A stretch of DNA of 35,221 nt from Acidimicrobiales bacterium (GCA_012513855.1 JAAZBK010000327.1:1-35221); one strand, 5' to 3'; shown: positions 1 through 8,267, counted from the first letter of the stretch. Notes: generated by a model not told the origin, from the letters alone. Program-made: numbers and translations.

Positions 1-932
1 GCGACCCACCACGCCAACAGCTTCGCCACGCACAGCACGGCGATCGTGCCGACGGCGAGGCGACTCTGCAGGACATCGCTGATGACGCCGTAGCCCACGC
101 CCAGGGCCCGGGGCGCGACCAGACCGACCAGCGAGAAGCCGAGGGCCCCGATCGGTGGATGCCAGAAGGGGTTGACGGGAAGACGCCGGAACCCGGCCTC
201 GAACATGAAGAGCCCCCGGTTGACCACCACCGCGAGGATTCCGCAGGCCAAGCCGAGCAGCGCGTAGAAGGGAAGCTTGTCCAACCCGGCGTAGTCGTGG
301 GGCGGAACGTCGAACAGCGGGCCCTCATCGAACACCCAGTGGTGGACGCCGGCAGCGAGGCTCGATGCCACGACCAGCGGCACGAACGCCCGCGACGACA
401 TCTCGAAGAGGAGCAGCTCGATGGCCAGGATCACCGCGGCCAGCGGTGATCCGAAGGTGGCCGACATCCCGGCCGCCGCTCCGCAGGCCAGGAGGATCTT
501 CCGCTCCGATGGCGATGTCGGGACGACCTGTCCGATCAGGGATCCGAGGGCCCCGCCGGTCACGATGATCGGGCCCTCGGCTCCGAAGGGGCCACCGGTG
601 CCGATGGCCACGGCGGCCGACACGGGCTTGGCCAGGGCCGTCCGAGGGCTGATGCGGCTCTGGTTGGTCAGTACGGCCTCCATGGCCTCGGGGATGCCGT
701 GGCCGCGGACCTGGGGCGACCACTGGGCGATCAACGACACGCACACCCCGCCGAGGACGGCTGCGACCACCAGCCACGGCCCTCGGGTCACCTCCGCCAG
801 GTCTGGGGTCGACCACTCGAAGCGGTGGAACAGGGCCAGGTTCGTGAGCAGGCCGATGAGGTGGACCAGCGCCCAGGCAGCAGCTCCGCCGATCAGCCCG
901 AGCGCGGCGGCGAGGAGCGTGAGGAGCGCCAT
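1..932 (-). CDS. ClC-family chloride channel/transporter, C-terminus cut by the window edge
   Basis: Membrane chloride channel or H+/Cl- antiporter of the ClC family. About 310 residues are visible on the minus strand and no stop is reached before base 1, so the C-terminal part is missing. The start is the ATG at 932-930, because an in-frame TGA lies 16 codons upstream. Family signatures in order are GHGIPEAMEAV (the selectivity-filter region, normally GSGIPE; Ser is His here), then GTGGPFGAEGP (normally GKEGP; Lys is Ala here), then a run of hydrophobic helices containing AAAGMSATFGSPLAA. It lies downstream of the PhyH gene on the same strand, with a small hairpin and T-run between them, so it is probably transcribed separately. 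No ribosome-binding site or -10 box is obvious. The family call is firm; channel versus exchanger cannot be decided. Confidence 0.85.
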   Translation of the reverse strand, partial: MALLTLLAAALGLIGGAAAWALVHLIGLLTNLALFHRFEWSTPDLAEVTRGPWLVVAAVLGGVCVSLIAQWSPQVRGHGIPEAMEAVLTNQSRISPRTALAKPVSAAVAIGTGGPFGAEGPIIVTGGALGSLIGQVVPTSPSERKILLACGAAAGMSATFGSPLAAVILAIELLLFEMSSRAFVPLVVASSLAAGVHHWVFDEGPLFDVPPHDYAGLDKLPFYALLGLACGILAVVVNRGLFMFEAGFRRLPVNPFWHPPIGALGFSLVGLVAPRALGVGYGVISDVLQSRLAVGTIAVLCVAKLLAWWV

Positions 933-995
933 CCGGCGCGGCGGGGTGCTGCGGTCACCGGCGATCGAGATGTCCTCTCAACCCGGCAGTGGGTC

Positions 996-1020
996 AAAAA
1001 CATCGTAGAACGATCTTTTG
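996..1020 (-). terminator. Possible intrinsic terminator after the PhyH gene
   Basis: On the minus strand a short inverted repeat (ATCGT-TCT-ACGAT, bases 1002-1014) is followed by five T residues (bases 996-1000), about 35 bases past the dioxygenase stop. The stem is only five pairs, so it may be weak. Confidence 0.35.
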
Positions 1021-1054
1021 GCCGGTGCTCGGGAGCGCGGCAAGGCCCCAGAGG

Positions 1055-1930
1055 TCAGGGTTCTCCGGCGTCGCCCGTCTCGTAGGTGAAGCTGGAGATG
1101 TCGTCGCGCGATGGGTCGATCAGGCCCTCGGCGTTCAGGTGCGGGAAGTGGTCGTTGTCGACGAACCTCTTGCCCGGCGCGAGACCGAACTGGTCGTAGT
1201 GGGGGTGGGTCAGCCCGATGTAGATGGTGTCGCTGCGGATGTAGCGGAACGCCACCGCCTCCCGTCGCCCGGGCCCGTCGTTGCGGCGGGACCCGTGGAG
1301 GGTCAGCTCCCAGTGAGCTTGGGCGTCGCCGGCCTTCATGGCCTTGCCCCCCACGATCTCGTTGTCTGCGAGGTGGGGGTAGGCGTCGCGGATGTCGCGC
1401 TGCTCGATCAGGCCGAGCGGACCTTCCAGGTGTGAGCCCTTCAGGTAGCGCAGCGGCCCCATCTCCGGGGTCATGTCGACGAGGGCGATCCAGAGGGTGA
1501 CGCAGCCCTTCCGGTCGAACGGCCAGTACGAGTAGTCCTGGTGGTACGGGATGGCGCGGGCGCCCTCGGGCTTGAAGAAGCTGATGTCCTGGCAGAACAC
1601 GGCGTCGAGCTGCTCGAGCAGGCCGACGACGGCGCTCGACAGTCGCCGGGAGGTGGCCACGCTGCGCACGAAGGGATCTCGCCAGGCCACGCCTTCGTGG
1701 CTGAGCAGGGCGTTGGGGTCGGCGGGGGGCTTGTCGGGACCGCTGATGGTGGTCCGTGGCTCGGCCGCCAGCAGGGCGTCTCGGAGCTTCTCCACGGTGT
1801 CGAGGTCGAGCAGGCCAGGGATCGATGCCCAGCTGTCCTGGTGGAGGCTGCGCACCTGCTCGCCGGTGATCGGGTACGCCGTGTCGAGGCTGCGGTCGCT
1901 CAAGTCGGGACGCTCGTCGGTCAGGCTCAC
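1055..1930 (-). CDS. Phytanoyl-CoA dioxygenase (PhyH) family Fe(II)/2-oxoglutarate oxygenase
   Basis: Predicted cytoplasmic non-heme iron, 2-oxoglutarate-dependent hydroxylase of about 291 residues. The iron-binding HxD is in IPYHQDYSYWPF (about residues 128-139) and the distal His is probably in ELTLHGSRRND (about 208-218). I chose the GTG at 1930-1928 over an upstream in-frame start at 1966. The longer form would translate through a perfect 12-bp palindrome, and the GTG lies 7 bases after a TATTTT box, as expected of a leaderless gene. That palindrome is shared with the BVMO operon and the TetR gene, so all three are probably co-regulated. A role in hydroxylating the compound handled by the neighbouring BVMO operon is inference. 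The substrate could be an acyl-CoA or a small terpenoid. Confidence 0.85.
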   Translation of the reverse strand: MSLTDERPDLSDRSLDTAYPITGEQVRSLHQDSWASIPGLLDLDTVEKLRDALLAAEPRTTISGPDKPPADPNALLSHEGVAWRDPFVRSVATSRRLSSAVVGLLEQLDAVFCQDISFFKPEGARAIPYHQDYSYWPFDRKGCVTLWIALVDMTPEMGPLRYLKGSHLEGPLGLIEQRDIRDAYPHLADNEIVGGKAMKAGDAQAHWELTLHGSRRNDGPGRREAVAFRYIRSDTIYIGLTHPHYDQFGLAPGKRFVDNDHFPHLNAEGLIDPSRDDISSFTYETGDAGEP

Positions 1931-1937
1931 GCCACCG

Positions 1938-1957
1938 AAAATAGACCGATCGGTCCA
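1938..1957 (-). promoter_or_regulatory. Leaderless promoter with TetR-type operator for the PhyH gene
   Basis: The perfect palindrome GACCGATCGGTC (1944-1955) directly abuts a minus-strand -10 box TATTTT (1943-1938), which is 7 bases from the GTG start at 1930. The same box and arrangement occur before the BVMO gene (5605-5622), and a degenerate version occurs before the TetR gene (8900-8923). Confidence 0.75.
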
Positions 1958-2027
1958 AAGGGTCAACCGGCCCGCCCCAGCCCCGTCCCACGCACCGGAC
2001 CCGGGCCCGGCGGGTTCTGGGGTCGGA

Positions 2028-2152
2028 CTCGTTCTGGTAGTGATCCGTGCCCTGTGAGAGCAGGTTCGGTGACCAGAACGAGTTGAGTTGGGGCCTTCCT
2101 CGTTCTGGTAGTGATTCAGGCTCCGTGGGAGCAGGTTCGGTGACCAGAAGCC
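2028..2152. repeat. Tandem pair of hairpin-forming repeats, 71-bp period
   Basis: Two similar units lie at 2028-2082 and 2099-2152. Unit 1 has perfect 11-bp ends, CTCGTTCTGGT and ACCAGAACGAG. Unit 2 has the same left end, but its right end has diverged after ACCAGAA. Both share TTCTGGTAGTGAT near the left and GAGCAGGTTCGGTGACCAGAA (split across the loop and right arm) near the right. They lie between the esterase stop (2168) and the PhyH operator. No gene is visible in the surrounding 1958-2167 stretch. Confidence 0.8.
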
Positions 2153-2167
2153 GTTCGGCGTCTCGGC

Positions 2168-3214
2168 TCAGAGGGATCGGGCGAAGGCGACGATGTCGCT
2201 CAGGGTGGCGCGGACGACGTCGGGGATGGCGGCGAAGTAGTTGTTCTCGGCGGCGTGGAAGGTGCCGTTGACGGTGCGGCACCGGGCGGGCACGCCCGCG
2301 GCCAGGAGCTTGCGGTAGTAGGCGAGGCCTTCGTCGCGCAACGGATCGAGCTCGTTGACCGAGATGGCGTGGGGCGGCAGGTCGGCCACGTCTTCGCCGC
2401 TGGCGTGGTGGGGCCACGCCAGCGGGTTGTCGGCGTCGGCGTCCTCGGGCGTGTACGCCTTGGCCATGGCGCCGAGCATCGCCACCGACACCAAGAGGCC
2501 GTCGTTGTCGGTGAGCGACGGCAGGTCTTCGGTTGGGGCCGCGTATGCGTTCGACACGTAGGGGCAGAGCGCGTAGACGCCGTCGACGCGAGCGAGAACA
2601 CCGTCGCGCTTGGCCTTCAGCGCGGTGGCGAGCGACAGGTTGCCGCCACCGGAATCGCCCGACACCAGCACGGCCGACAGGCCCAGCTCGCTGCGGTTGG
2701 CGTCGATCCACTCCAGACCGGCCGCGCAGTCGTTCAGGCCTGCCGGGAACGGGTGGGTACCCAACCGTCCGGCACCGTTGCGGAACTCGACTCCCACCAC
2801 CACGGTTCCGAGCGCCGCCAGCTCGTCGCGCCAGCGCACGTAGCCCACGTCGGCGGCCGACAACATCACGCCACCGCCTCCGTGAAGGTGGAGGATCCCG
2901 GGGACGGGTTCGTCGACCGTCGATGGACGGTGGACGTAGAGGGTGACCTCGTTGCCGTCGGCACCGGTGACGGTCTCGGTGGATCGATCCACCCCGGTGA
3001 CCTCCGGCAGGCCCGCGGTGGAGAACTCGAGCATCTTGGCCGAGCCGGCTTCGAGCTTGCCCAGCACCTTGCGGATGACCTCGAGGTCGGTGCCGGCGTC
3101 GATGGTCGACGGCGGCAGCGGGTCGGCGAGGCCCATGGGCGCGACCGCCGCTACGAGGCGGGGGTCGACCCGCGGGTCGTCGCGGAGGGCTGGGCGATCG
3201 GTGGTGTCGGTCAT
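2168..3214 (-). CDS. Alpha/beta hydrolase of the hormone-sensitive lipase family (carboxylesterase)
   Basis: Predicted serine esterase of 348 residues. It has the HSL oxyanion motif HGGG (residues 111-114), the nucleophile elbow GDSGGG (Ser188), the acid Asp290 in NELDPLRDEG, and the catalytic His320 in NGTFHAAENN. The start is the ATG at 3214-3212, preceded by a GGAGGAG ribosome-binding site and overlapping the SDR stop as ATGA, so the two are translationally coupled. The order BVMO, SDR, esterase suggests that it opens the ester or lactone made by the BVMO, which is the usual role of such esterases beside BVMO genes. That role is inferred from context. The last gene of the operon, it is followed by the hairpin repeats. 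Confidence 0.92.
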   Translation of the reverse strand: MTDTTDRPALRDDPRVDPRLVAAVAPMGLADPLPPSTIDAGTDLEVIRKVLGKLEAGSAKMLEFSTAGLPEVTGVDRSTETVTGADGNEVTLYVHRPSTVDEPVPGILHLHGGGGVMLSAADVGYVRWRDELAALGTVVVGVEFRNGAGRLGTHPFPAGLNDCAAGLEWIDANRSELGLSAVLVSGDSGGGNLSLATALKAKRDGVLARVDGVYALCPYVSNAYAAPTEDLPSLTDNDGLLVSVAMLGAMAKAYTPEDADADNPLAWPHHASGEDVADLPPHAISVNELDPLRDEGLAYYRKLLAAGVPARCRTVNGTFHAAENNYFAAIPDVVRATLSDIVAFARSL

Positions 3215-3975
3215 GCGGAGGCTCCTCCGTCGATGGGGATGGCGAGGCCGGTGAGGTAGGCGGAAGCGTCGGAGGCCAGGAAGAGGGCGGTGCCGGCCAC
3301 GTCGTCGACCGTTCCGACCCGGCGCATCGGGTTGTGGGCCGCGATCTGTTCGAGGGTGCCGCGGACCGTGCCGTCTTCGATGTCTCGTCGCAGGGCCGGG
3401 GTGTCGGTGGCGCCGGGGCAGATGGCGTTGGCCCGGATCCCGTGAGGAGCCACCGACACCGCGAGCGACTTCACGAACTGGATCAGTGCTGCCTTGCTCG
3501 CCGCGTAGGTGAACATCCCCGGCACCGGCCGCAGCCCCGCAGTGGAGGCGGTGTAGATGAGCGACGCGCTCTCTGCCGCCTTGAACCGTGGCATGAGCCG
3601 CTTGGTGAGCTCCATGGGTGCCCACACGTTCACGACCATGGTCTGGTTCCAGTCTTCGGCGTCCCACTTCCAGCCGCCGGTGCCCGGGAGGCCGGCGTGG
3701 TTCAGGAAGACATCGATCACCTCGTGATCGAGCCCGTCGGCCCAGGGGCCGAGGCCCGCCTGGTCGCCCACGTCGACGATGTGGATCTCTACCGATCCGC
3801 CGGCCGCGGTGATGGACGCGGCCGTCTCTGCCAGCGCCGCCTCGTCACGGTCGGCGATGATCACCAGCGCGCCGTTGGCGGCGAACAGCTCCGACGCGGC
3901 CCGGCCCATGCCGGAAGCGCCGCCGGTGACGAGGGCGGTCCTACCCGATAGCTGCGGGCTGCTCGCCACGGTCAC
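3211..3975 (-). CDS. Short-chain dehydrogenase/reductase (SDR)
   Basis: NAD(P)-dependent classical SDR of about 254 residues. The cofactor motif is TGGASGMG (residues 17-24). LNHAG stands in for the usual NNAG (about 91-95). The catalytic residues are Ser144, Tyr157 and Lys161 (YAASK). GTG starts at 3975 and 3969 are both possible; the second has better spacing from a GGGAGG ribosome-binding site. It overlaps the BVMO 3' end by up to 35 bases and the esterase by 4 bases, so the three genes form a tight operon. The expected job is interconversion of an alcohol and the ketone that the BVMO oxidises; the exact substrate is unknown. Confidence 0.92.
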   Translation of the reverse strand: MTVASSPQLSGRTALVTGGASGMGRAASELFAANGALVIIADRDEAALAETAASITAAGGSVEIHIVDVGDQAGLGPWADGLDHEVIDVFLNHAGLPGTGGWKWDAEDWNQTMVVNVWAPMELTKRLMPRFKAAESASLIYTASTAGLRPVPGMFTYAASKAALIQFVKSLAVSVAPHGIRANAICPGATDTPALRRDIEDGTVRGTLEQIAAHNPMRRVGTVDDVAGTALFLASDASAYLTGLAIPIDGGASA

Positions 3976-5596
3976 CTCCCGAGGGCTCGCCCGGACTCGG
4001 GGCCAGGTGGAGGGCCGACCAGTCGCCCGCCTTCAGCTCGTCGATGTAGCGGAACAGGACCGGCCGGCCACCCGGGTTGAGCAGGTACTTGATGGGCTTG
4101 CCGGGGATGTTGCCCCCGAAGAAGTAGCTGCTCTCGTTGAACAGCGCGTGGCGAGCCAGCTTGTCGACCATGGCGGTGAAGTCGGACTCCAGCTCCTCGG
4201 GTACGTCGACCACGCCGAGGCCTCGATCGCGCATGACCCTCAGGAGTTCGGCCACGTAGTCGACCTGATCGGAGTTGTAGCGGGGGACGTTGGCGCTGGC
4301 GCCGTGGGGCCCGCCGGGGAAGAAGAAGTTGGGGAAGCCCGTGGTCTGGACGCCGAGGTAGGTCTTGGGGCCGTCGACCCAGTGGTCCTCGAGCACCTTG
4401 CCGTCCACCCCTCGCACGCCCAGCCGGCAGAGCTGGCCGGTGCCGTAGTCGAAGCCGGTGGCCCACACGATGAGGTCGAACTCCTCGTGGCCGGCCGTGG
4501 TCTCGATGCCGGTCTCGGTCACCCGGACCATGGGCGTGTCGACCAACGAAACCAACGACACGTTGGGCTGGTTGAACACCTCGAAGTAGCCGTTGACGAA
4601 CGGCGGCCGCTTCTCGCTGAAGCCGTGGTCGGTGGGGATCAGCTTGCTGGCCGTGGCGGGATCGTCCACGATCGAGCGGATCTTCTCGGCGATGAAGTCG
4701 CACCACTCCCGGTTGAGCTCGGGGTTGTAGGTGAGGTCCTTGTAGCTGTCGAGCAGCTTGGCGAAGCCGGGGCTGTTCCACATCTGCTCGTAGAACTCGC
4801 GGCGCTCCTCCGGGGTGGCGTGCGCCTCCCGGCTCGGGGCCGGCGCCAGGAACCCGGTGGCCGAGGTGTTCAGCGTGTCCCGGATCCACTCGTAGCGGGC
4901 TCGCAGGTCGGCCTGCTCCTCGTCGGTGATCGGGCTGTTGTTGAGCGGCGTGCACCAGTTGGGCGTGCGCTGGTAGACGGTGAGCGACGCGGCCTCGGCG
5001 GCGATGGCCGGGATCACCTGCACCCCGCTCGACCCCGTGCCGATCACCGCCACCCGCTTGCCCGCCAGCTCGACCGGCTCCTGGGGCCAGCGTCCGGTGT
5101 GGTGGGACTCGCCGCGGAAGTCTTCCCGCCCGGCGACGTCGGGGAAGTAGGGCAGCGACAGCATCCCGGTGGCGGCCACCACGAAGCGAGCGTTCCAGGT
5201 TCGACCGTCGGCCGCGGTCACCAGCCAGGTCCCCGTGGCGTCGTTCCACACCACCGAGGTGACCTCGGTGCCGAAGCGGATGTGGGGCTCGAGCTCGAAC
5301 TTCTCGGTGAAGCGCTGGAAGTAGCGCTCGATCTCGGGCTGGGCCGCGAAGTGTTCGGTCCACTCCCACTCCTCGAACAGCTCCTGGTCGAACACGTAGA
5401 CGTACGTGTAGCTCTCCGAGTCGAACCGGGCGAGCGGGTAGCGGTTCCAGAACCAGGTGCCGCCGACGCCGTGCCCCGCCTCCAGCAGAACAGCCGAGAA
5501 CCCGTCTGCTCTGGCCTTCTGGAGCTGGTAGAGCCCGGTGACGCCGGCCCCTATCACCAGGACGTCGACCTCTTCTGGTGCGTTGTCTGCTTCCAT
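3941..5596 (-). CDS. Type I flavin-containing Baeyer-Villiger monooxygenase
   Basis: FAD- and NADPH-dependent monooxygenase of 551 residues that inserts oxygen next to a ketone to give an ester or lactone. The FAD Rossmann motif is GAGVTG (residues 16-21). The conserved GGTWFWNRYPLARFD (45-59) follows. The type I BVMO fingerprint FxGxxxHTGxWP is present as FRGESHHTGRWP (160-171), and the NADPH Rossmann motif GTGSSG is at 186-191. The length is normal for the family. It is the first gene of the BVMO-SDR-esterase operon. The ATG at 5596 lies 8 bases after a TAATAT box that abuts the palindrome shared with the PhyH and TetR promoters. Likely substrates are cyclic or linear ketones, possibly terpenoid; this cannot be read from sequence. 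Confidence 0.95.
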   Translation of the reverse strand: MEADNAPEEVDVLVIGAGVTGLYQLQKARADGFSAVLLEAGHGVGGTWFWNRYPLARFDSESYTYVYVFDQELFEEWEWTEHFAAQPEIERYFQRFTEKFELEPHIRFGTEVTSVVWNDATGTWLVTAADGRTWNARFVVAATGMLSLPYFPDVAGREDFRGESHHTGRWPQEPVELAGKRVAVIGTGSSGVQVIPAIAAEAASLTVYQRTPNWCTPLNNSPITDEEQADLRARYEWIRDTLNTSATGFLAPAPSREAHATPEERREFYEQMWNSPGFAKLLDSYKDLTYNPELNREWCDFIAEKIRSIVDDPATASKLIPTDHGFSEKRPPFVNGYFEVFNQPNVSLVSLVDTPMVRVTETGIETTAGHEEFDLIVWATGFDYGTGQLCRLGVRGVDGKVLEDHWVDGPKTYLGVQTTGFPNFFFPGGPHGASANVPRYNSDQVDYVAELLRVMRDRGLGVVDVPEELESDFTAMVDKLARHALFNESSYFFGGNIPGKPIKYLLNPGGRPVLFRYIDELKAGDWSALHLAPSPGEPSGGDRGEQPAAIG

Positions 5597-5604
5597 CGGC
5601 GCTG

Positions 5605-5622
5605 ATATTAGACCGATCGGTC
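5605..5622 (-). promoter_or_regulatory. Leaderless promoter with TetR-type operator for the BVMO operon
   Basis: The perfect palindrome GACCGATCGGTC (5611-5622) directly precedes a minus-strand -10 box TAATAT (5610-5605), 8 bases from the BVMO ATG. The 16 bases around the palindrome match those at 1942-1957. A repressor bound here would cover the spacer and -10 region. Confidence 0.78.
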
Positions 5623-5691
5623 CAATGTCGGGTCAACAGCTCTTCGAGCGGACCCGATCTCTGCCATCGGCGGTCCGCGATACCGAACTGA

Positions 5692-5697
5692 TACCGT
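5692..5697 (+). promoter_or_regulatory. -10 box of the RHH-Doc operon (leaderless layout)
   Basis: TACCGT ends 6 bases before the ATG at 5704, which leaves no room for a ribosome-binding site. It therefore fits a leaderless transcript. Confidence 0.45.
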
Positions 5698-5703
5698 CGG
5701 GGC

Positions 5704-5907
5704 ATGGCCATGACCCTTCGCCTCACCGAGCAGGAACAGCAGGCGCTTCGCGAGAGCGCGGCAGCAGAGGGGATCTCCATGCAGGACGCTGCCCGTCGGG
5801 CGATCCGCGACTACGTCGCCCGACAGGACCACCGCAACCGGGTGGTGGCGGCGAGCGATCGCATCGCCGAGGTCCACGCTGACGCGCTCGACCGCCTGGG
5901 TAGGTGA
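5704..5907 (+). CDS. Ribbon-helix-helix antitoxin (CopG/Arc type)
   Basis: Small protein of 67 residues with an N-terminal ribbon-helix-helix pattern: a beta strand MTLRLTEQEQQAL, then helices around AAAEGISMQDAARRAIRDYVA. This fold binds operator DNA as a dimer. The charged C-terminal tail (about residues 48-67) would be the toxin-binding part. The stop overlaps the toxin GTG start by 4 bases (GTGA), the standard arrangement of a type II antitoxin and toxin. Antitoxins of Doc toxins are often Phd-like; this one is RHH, a known alternative. It probably represses its own leaderless promoter. Confidence 0.85.
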   Translation: MAMTLRLTEQEQQALRESAAAEGISMQDAARRAIRDYVARQDHRNRVVAASDRIAEVHADALDRLGR

Positions 5908-6287
5908 CGGATCCAGTCGAGTTCCTCGACCTCGACGACATCTTGTGGTTGGTCGGGCGGCACCTCGGAGATCCCCCGCCGATCCGCGACGTCGGGCTTC
6001 TGGCATCTGCGGTGGCGCGGCCCCAGACCACGGTCCTCGGGGAGGATGCCTATCCGACGATCTGGACCAAGGCAGCTGCCCTCCTCCAGTCGGTCGTCAA
6101 CAACCATGCACTGGTCGACGGCAACAAGCGGCTCGGTTGGCTGGCCACGGCCACGTTCCTGGAGCTCAACGGCGCCAGCGTCGCGGGCGCAGACAACGAC
6201 GGCGTCTACGACCTTGTCATCGACGTGGCGACGAACGATCCGTCGTTGGACGAGATCGCGGGACGGCTGGAGGCGTTCGCCGGGTAG
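5904..6287 (+). CDS. doc: Death-on-curing (Doc/Fic family) toxin
   Basis: Toxin of 127 residues with the Doc form of the Fic motif, HALVDGNKR (residues 68-76; Doc consensus HxFx[DN][AG]NKR). His68, Asp72, Asn74, Lys75 and Arg76 are all present. Doc of phage P1 phosphorylates elongation factor Tu and stops translation, so the same reaction is expected here from family knowledge. The protein starts at GTG 5904 inside the antitoxin stop. It converges with the E1 gene, whose stop is only 6 bases away. The pair interrupts an otherwise catabolic TetR-controlled block, so it may have been inserted there, although no mobile element is visible. Confidence 0.9.
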   Translation: MTDPVEFLDLDDILWLVGRHLGDPPPIRDVGLLASAVARPQTTVLGEDAYPTIWTKAAALLQSVVNNHALVDGNKRLGWLATATFLELNGASVAGADNDGVYDLVIDVATNDPSLDEIAGRLEAFAG

Positions 6288-6293
6288 CCGGGG

Positions 6294-8267
6294 TCAGACG
6301 GCGGCCAGGCGGCGGAGGGCTGCGGCGATGTCTTCGCGGTCGGGGAGCCAGGCCTGCTCGAGGTCGGGCGCGTACGGCGCCGGGGTTGGGGCCGCTCCGA
6401 TTCGCTCGATGGGGGCGTCGAGGTCCCAGAACGCCTCTCTCGCCACCACCGCGGCGATCTCGGCGCCGATGCCGAACGGGAGCGTGGCCTGGTGGGCGAT
6501 GAGCAGACGGCTGGTGCGGGCCACCGACTCCAACACCGGGCCGAGGTCGAGCGGGGCGACGGTGCGGAGGTCGATCACCTCGACCGAGACCCCCTCCTCG
6601 GCCAGGGCGTCGGCGGCTGCGAGGCACTCGACCACCATCTTGGAGACCGACACCAGCGTGACGTCGGTGCCGGGCCGGATAACGGCCGATCGACCGAGCG
6701 GGACCAGGTGGTCGGCGGGCGGACGGGGGCCCTTCATGCCGTACTGGAGCCGGTTCTCCACGAACACCACCGGGTTGGGATCCTGGATGGCCGCCCGGAG
6801 CAGGCCGTAGGCGTCGGCGGGGTTCGAGGGCATGACCACCGTGAGTCCCGGGATGTGGGCGAGGAGCGCCTCCAGGCTCTGGGAGTGCTGGCTGCCCGAC
6901 GACCGGCCGGCGCCGAACTGGGTGCGCACGGTGAGGGCCATCTCGGCCGCGCCACCGGTCATGAAGGGGAGCTTCGCCGCCTGGTTCAGGAGTTGGTCGA
7001 GGCAGACGCCGACGAAGTCGAAGTACATCAGCTCCACCACCGGCTTCATGCCGGCCATGGCCCCTCCCACGCCGAGGCCCATGATGGCGGTCTCGGAGAT
7101 CGGCGTATCGCGAACCCGGTCGCCGAAGCTGTCGCGCAGGCCACGGGTGAGGCCGAAGACGTTGCCGCCCTCGCCCACGTCGATGCCCGCCACGAACACG
7201 CTCGGATCGTTCGTCAGCTCGTGCTCCAGCGCGTCGTGGATGGCATCCATCATCCGGAACACCGGCGCATCGGCCAGCGGGGCCGGAGGTTCGGGTATCT
7301 CGGGACGGGGCCTGAGCACGAAGTCGAACAGAGCGCTGACAGGAGGCTGGACGGTGGCCCGGGCCGACTCGACCGCCGCGTCGAGCGCGCTGTCGACGGC
7401 GTCCTCGATCGCCTTCAGATCGCCCTCGGCGACGCCGGCAGCGACGAGGCGGGCGTGGTGGATCACGATCGGGTCGCGCTGCTTCCACTCGGCGAGCTCG
7501 TCTGCCTCCCGGTAGCTCTCGGGGTCTCCCTCGTAGTGGCCGTGCCAGCGGTATGTGGTGGCCTCCACCAGTACCGGCCTGCTCCCGGAGCGCAAACCCT
7601 GGGCGACGCCGGCCATGGCCGCGGCGCACGCCACCACGTCGTTGCCGTCGACGGCCACGTAGTCGATGCCGTAGCCGGCAGCCCGCTGCTCCAGCGTGGC
7701 GGCGTGCTGGGTGGAGGCGGGGGAGAACTCGGCGTACCCGTTGTTCTCACACCAGAACACCACCGGAAGCTCCCAGACCGCGGCCAGGTTCACCGCTTCG
7801 TGGAAGGCCCCTTGGGCGACGGCACCGTCGCCGAAGAACGCCACCGCCACGTTGCCGTCGGCCCGGAGCTGGTTGGCCGCAGCGGCCCCGACGGCGATGG
7901 GCAGGCCGGCGCCGACGATGCCGTTGGCACCGAAGATTCCGAGGGTGGGGTCGGCGATGTGCATGGAACCGCCCCGGCCCCGGTTGGTGCCGCTGTCGCG
8001 AGCCATCAGCTCGGCGAACATGCCCAGCGGGTCGAGCCCCTTGGCCAGGCAGTGCCCGTGGCCGCGGTGGGTCGAGGTGATGGCGTCGCCCGGCCCGAGC
8101 GGCCAGCACGCCCCGACGGCGGACGCCTCCTGTCCTGTCGACAGGTGCACGAAGCCGGGCACCTCGCCCGCCTTGTACATCTTCGACACCCGCTCCTCGA
8201 AGCCCCTGATCACCAGCATCCGCCGGTGCATCTCGAGCAGGTCGCTCACCTGCGGTTCGGCACTCAC
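6294..8267 (-). CDS. Fused alpha/beta E1 component of a 2-oxoacid dehydrogenase complex
   Basis: Thiamine-diphosphate enzyme of 657 residues joining the two E1 subunits in one chain. The alpha half (about 1-320) has the ThDP motif GDG at 146-148 running to NN at 175-176, and STHRGHGH near 65-72. The beta half (about 330-657) starts near FRMMDAIHDALEHEL and has DTPISETAIMGLGVGGAM. It resembles the pyruvate, branched-chain or acetoin E1 group. The start is GTG 8267, with GGGAGGA upstream and a GTGA overlap with the TetR stop, so TetR and E1 form one operon. No E2 or E3 gene lies in the window, so partners must be elsewhere. The substrate is unknown, but the shared operator links it to the BVMO block. 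Confidence 0.9.
   Translation of the reverse strand: MSAEPQVSDLLEMHRRMLVIRGFEERVSKMYKAGEVPGFVHLSTGQEASAVGACWPLGPGDAITSTHRGHGHCLAKGLDPLGMFAELMARDSGTNRGRGGSMHIADPTLGIFGANGIVGAGLPIAVGAAAANQLRADGNVAVAFFGDGAVAQGAFHEAVNLAAVWELPVVFWCENNGYAEFSPASTQHAATLEQRAAGYGIDYVAVDGNDVVACAAAMAGVAQGLRSGSRPVLVEATTYRWHGHYEGDPESYREADELAEWKQRDPIVIHHARLVAAGVAEGDLKAIEDAVDSALDAAVESARATVQPPVSALFDFVLRPRPEIPEPPAPLADAPVFRMMDAIHDALEHELTNDPSVFVAGIDVGEGGNVFGLTRGLRDSFGDRVRDTPISETAIMGLGVGGAMAGMKPVVELMYFDFVGVCLDQLLNQAAKLPFMTGGAAEMALTVRTQFGAGRSSGSQHSQSLEALLAHIPGLTVVMPSNPADAYGLLRAAIQDPNPVVFVENRLQYGMKGPRPPADHLVPLGRSAVIRPGTDVTLVSVSKMVVECLAAADALAEEGVSVEVIDLRTVAPLDLGPVLESVARTSRLLIAHQATLPFGIGAEIAAVVAREAFWDLDAPIERIGAAPTPAPYAPDLEQAWLPDREDIAAALRRLAAV

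Noticed and set aside
2028-2152. tRNA or riboswitch
   Set aside because: No CCA end, anticodon arm or T-loop pattern, and it lies after a stop rather than before a start. The symmetry fits a palindromic repeat better.
978-2711. Long minus-strand open frame of 577 codons
   Set aside because: Arg/Pro/Gly-rich shadow translation across the PhyH and esterase genes, with no domain; the real proteins are in other frames. Such frames are expected at this GC content.
3779-5605. Plus-strand open frame of 608 codons opposite the BVMO gene
   Set aside because: Val/Gly/Glu/His-rich antisense shadow with no motif. The BVMO on the other strand carries all family signatures.
5704-6287. Prophage or integrated element carrying the Doc pair
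   Set aside because: No integrase, tRNA attachment site, flanking direct repeat or phage gene is visible in the surrounding sequence.
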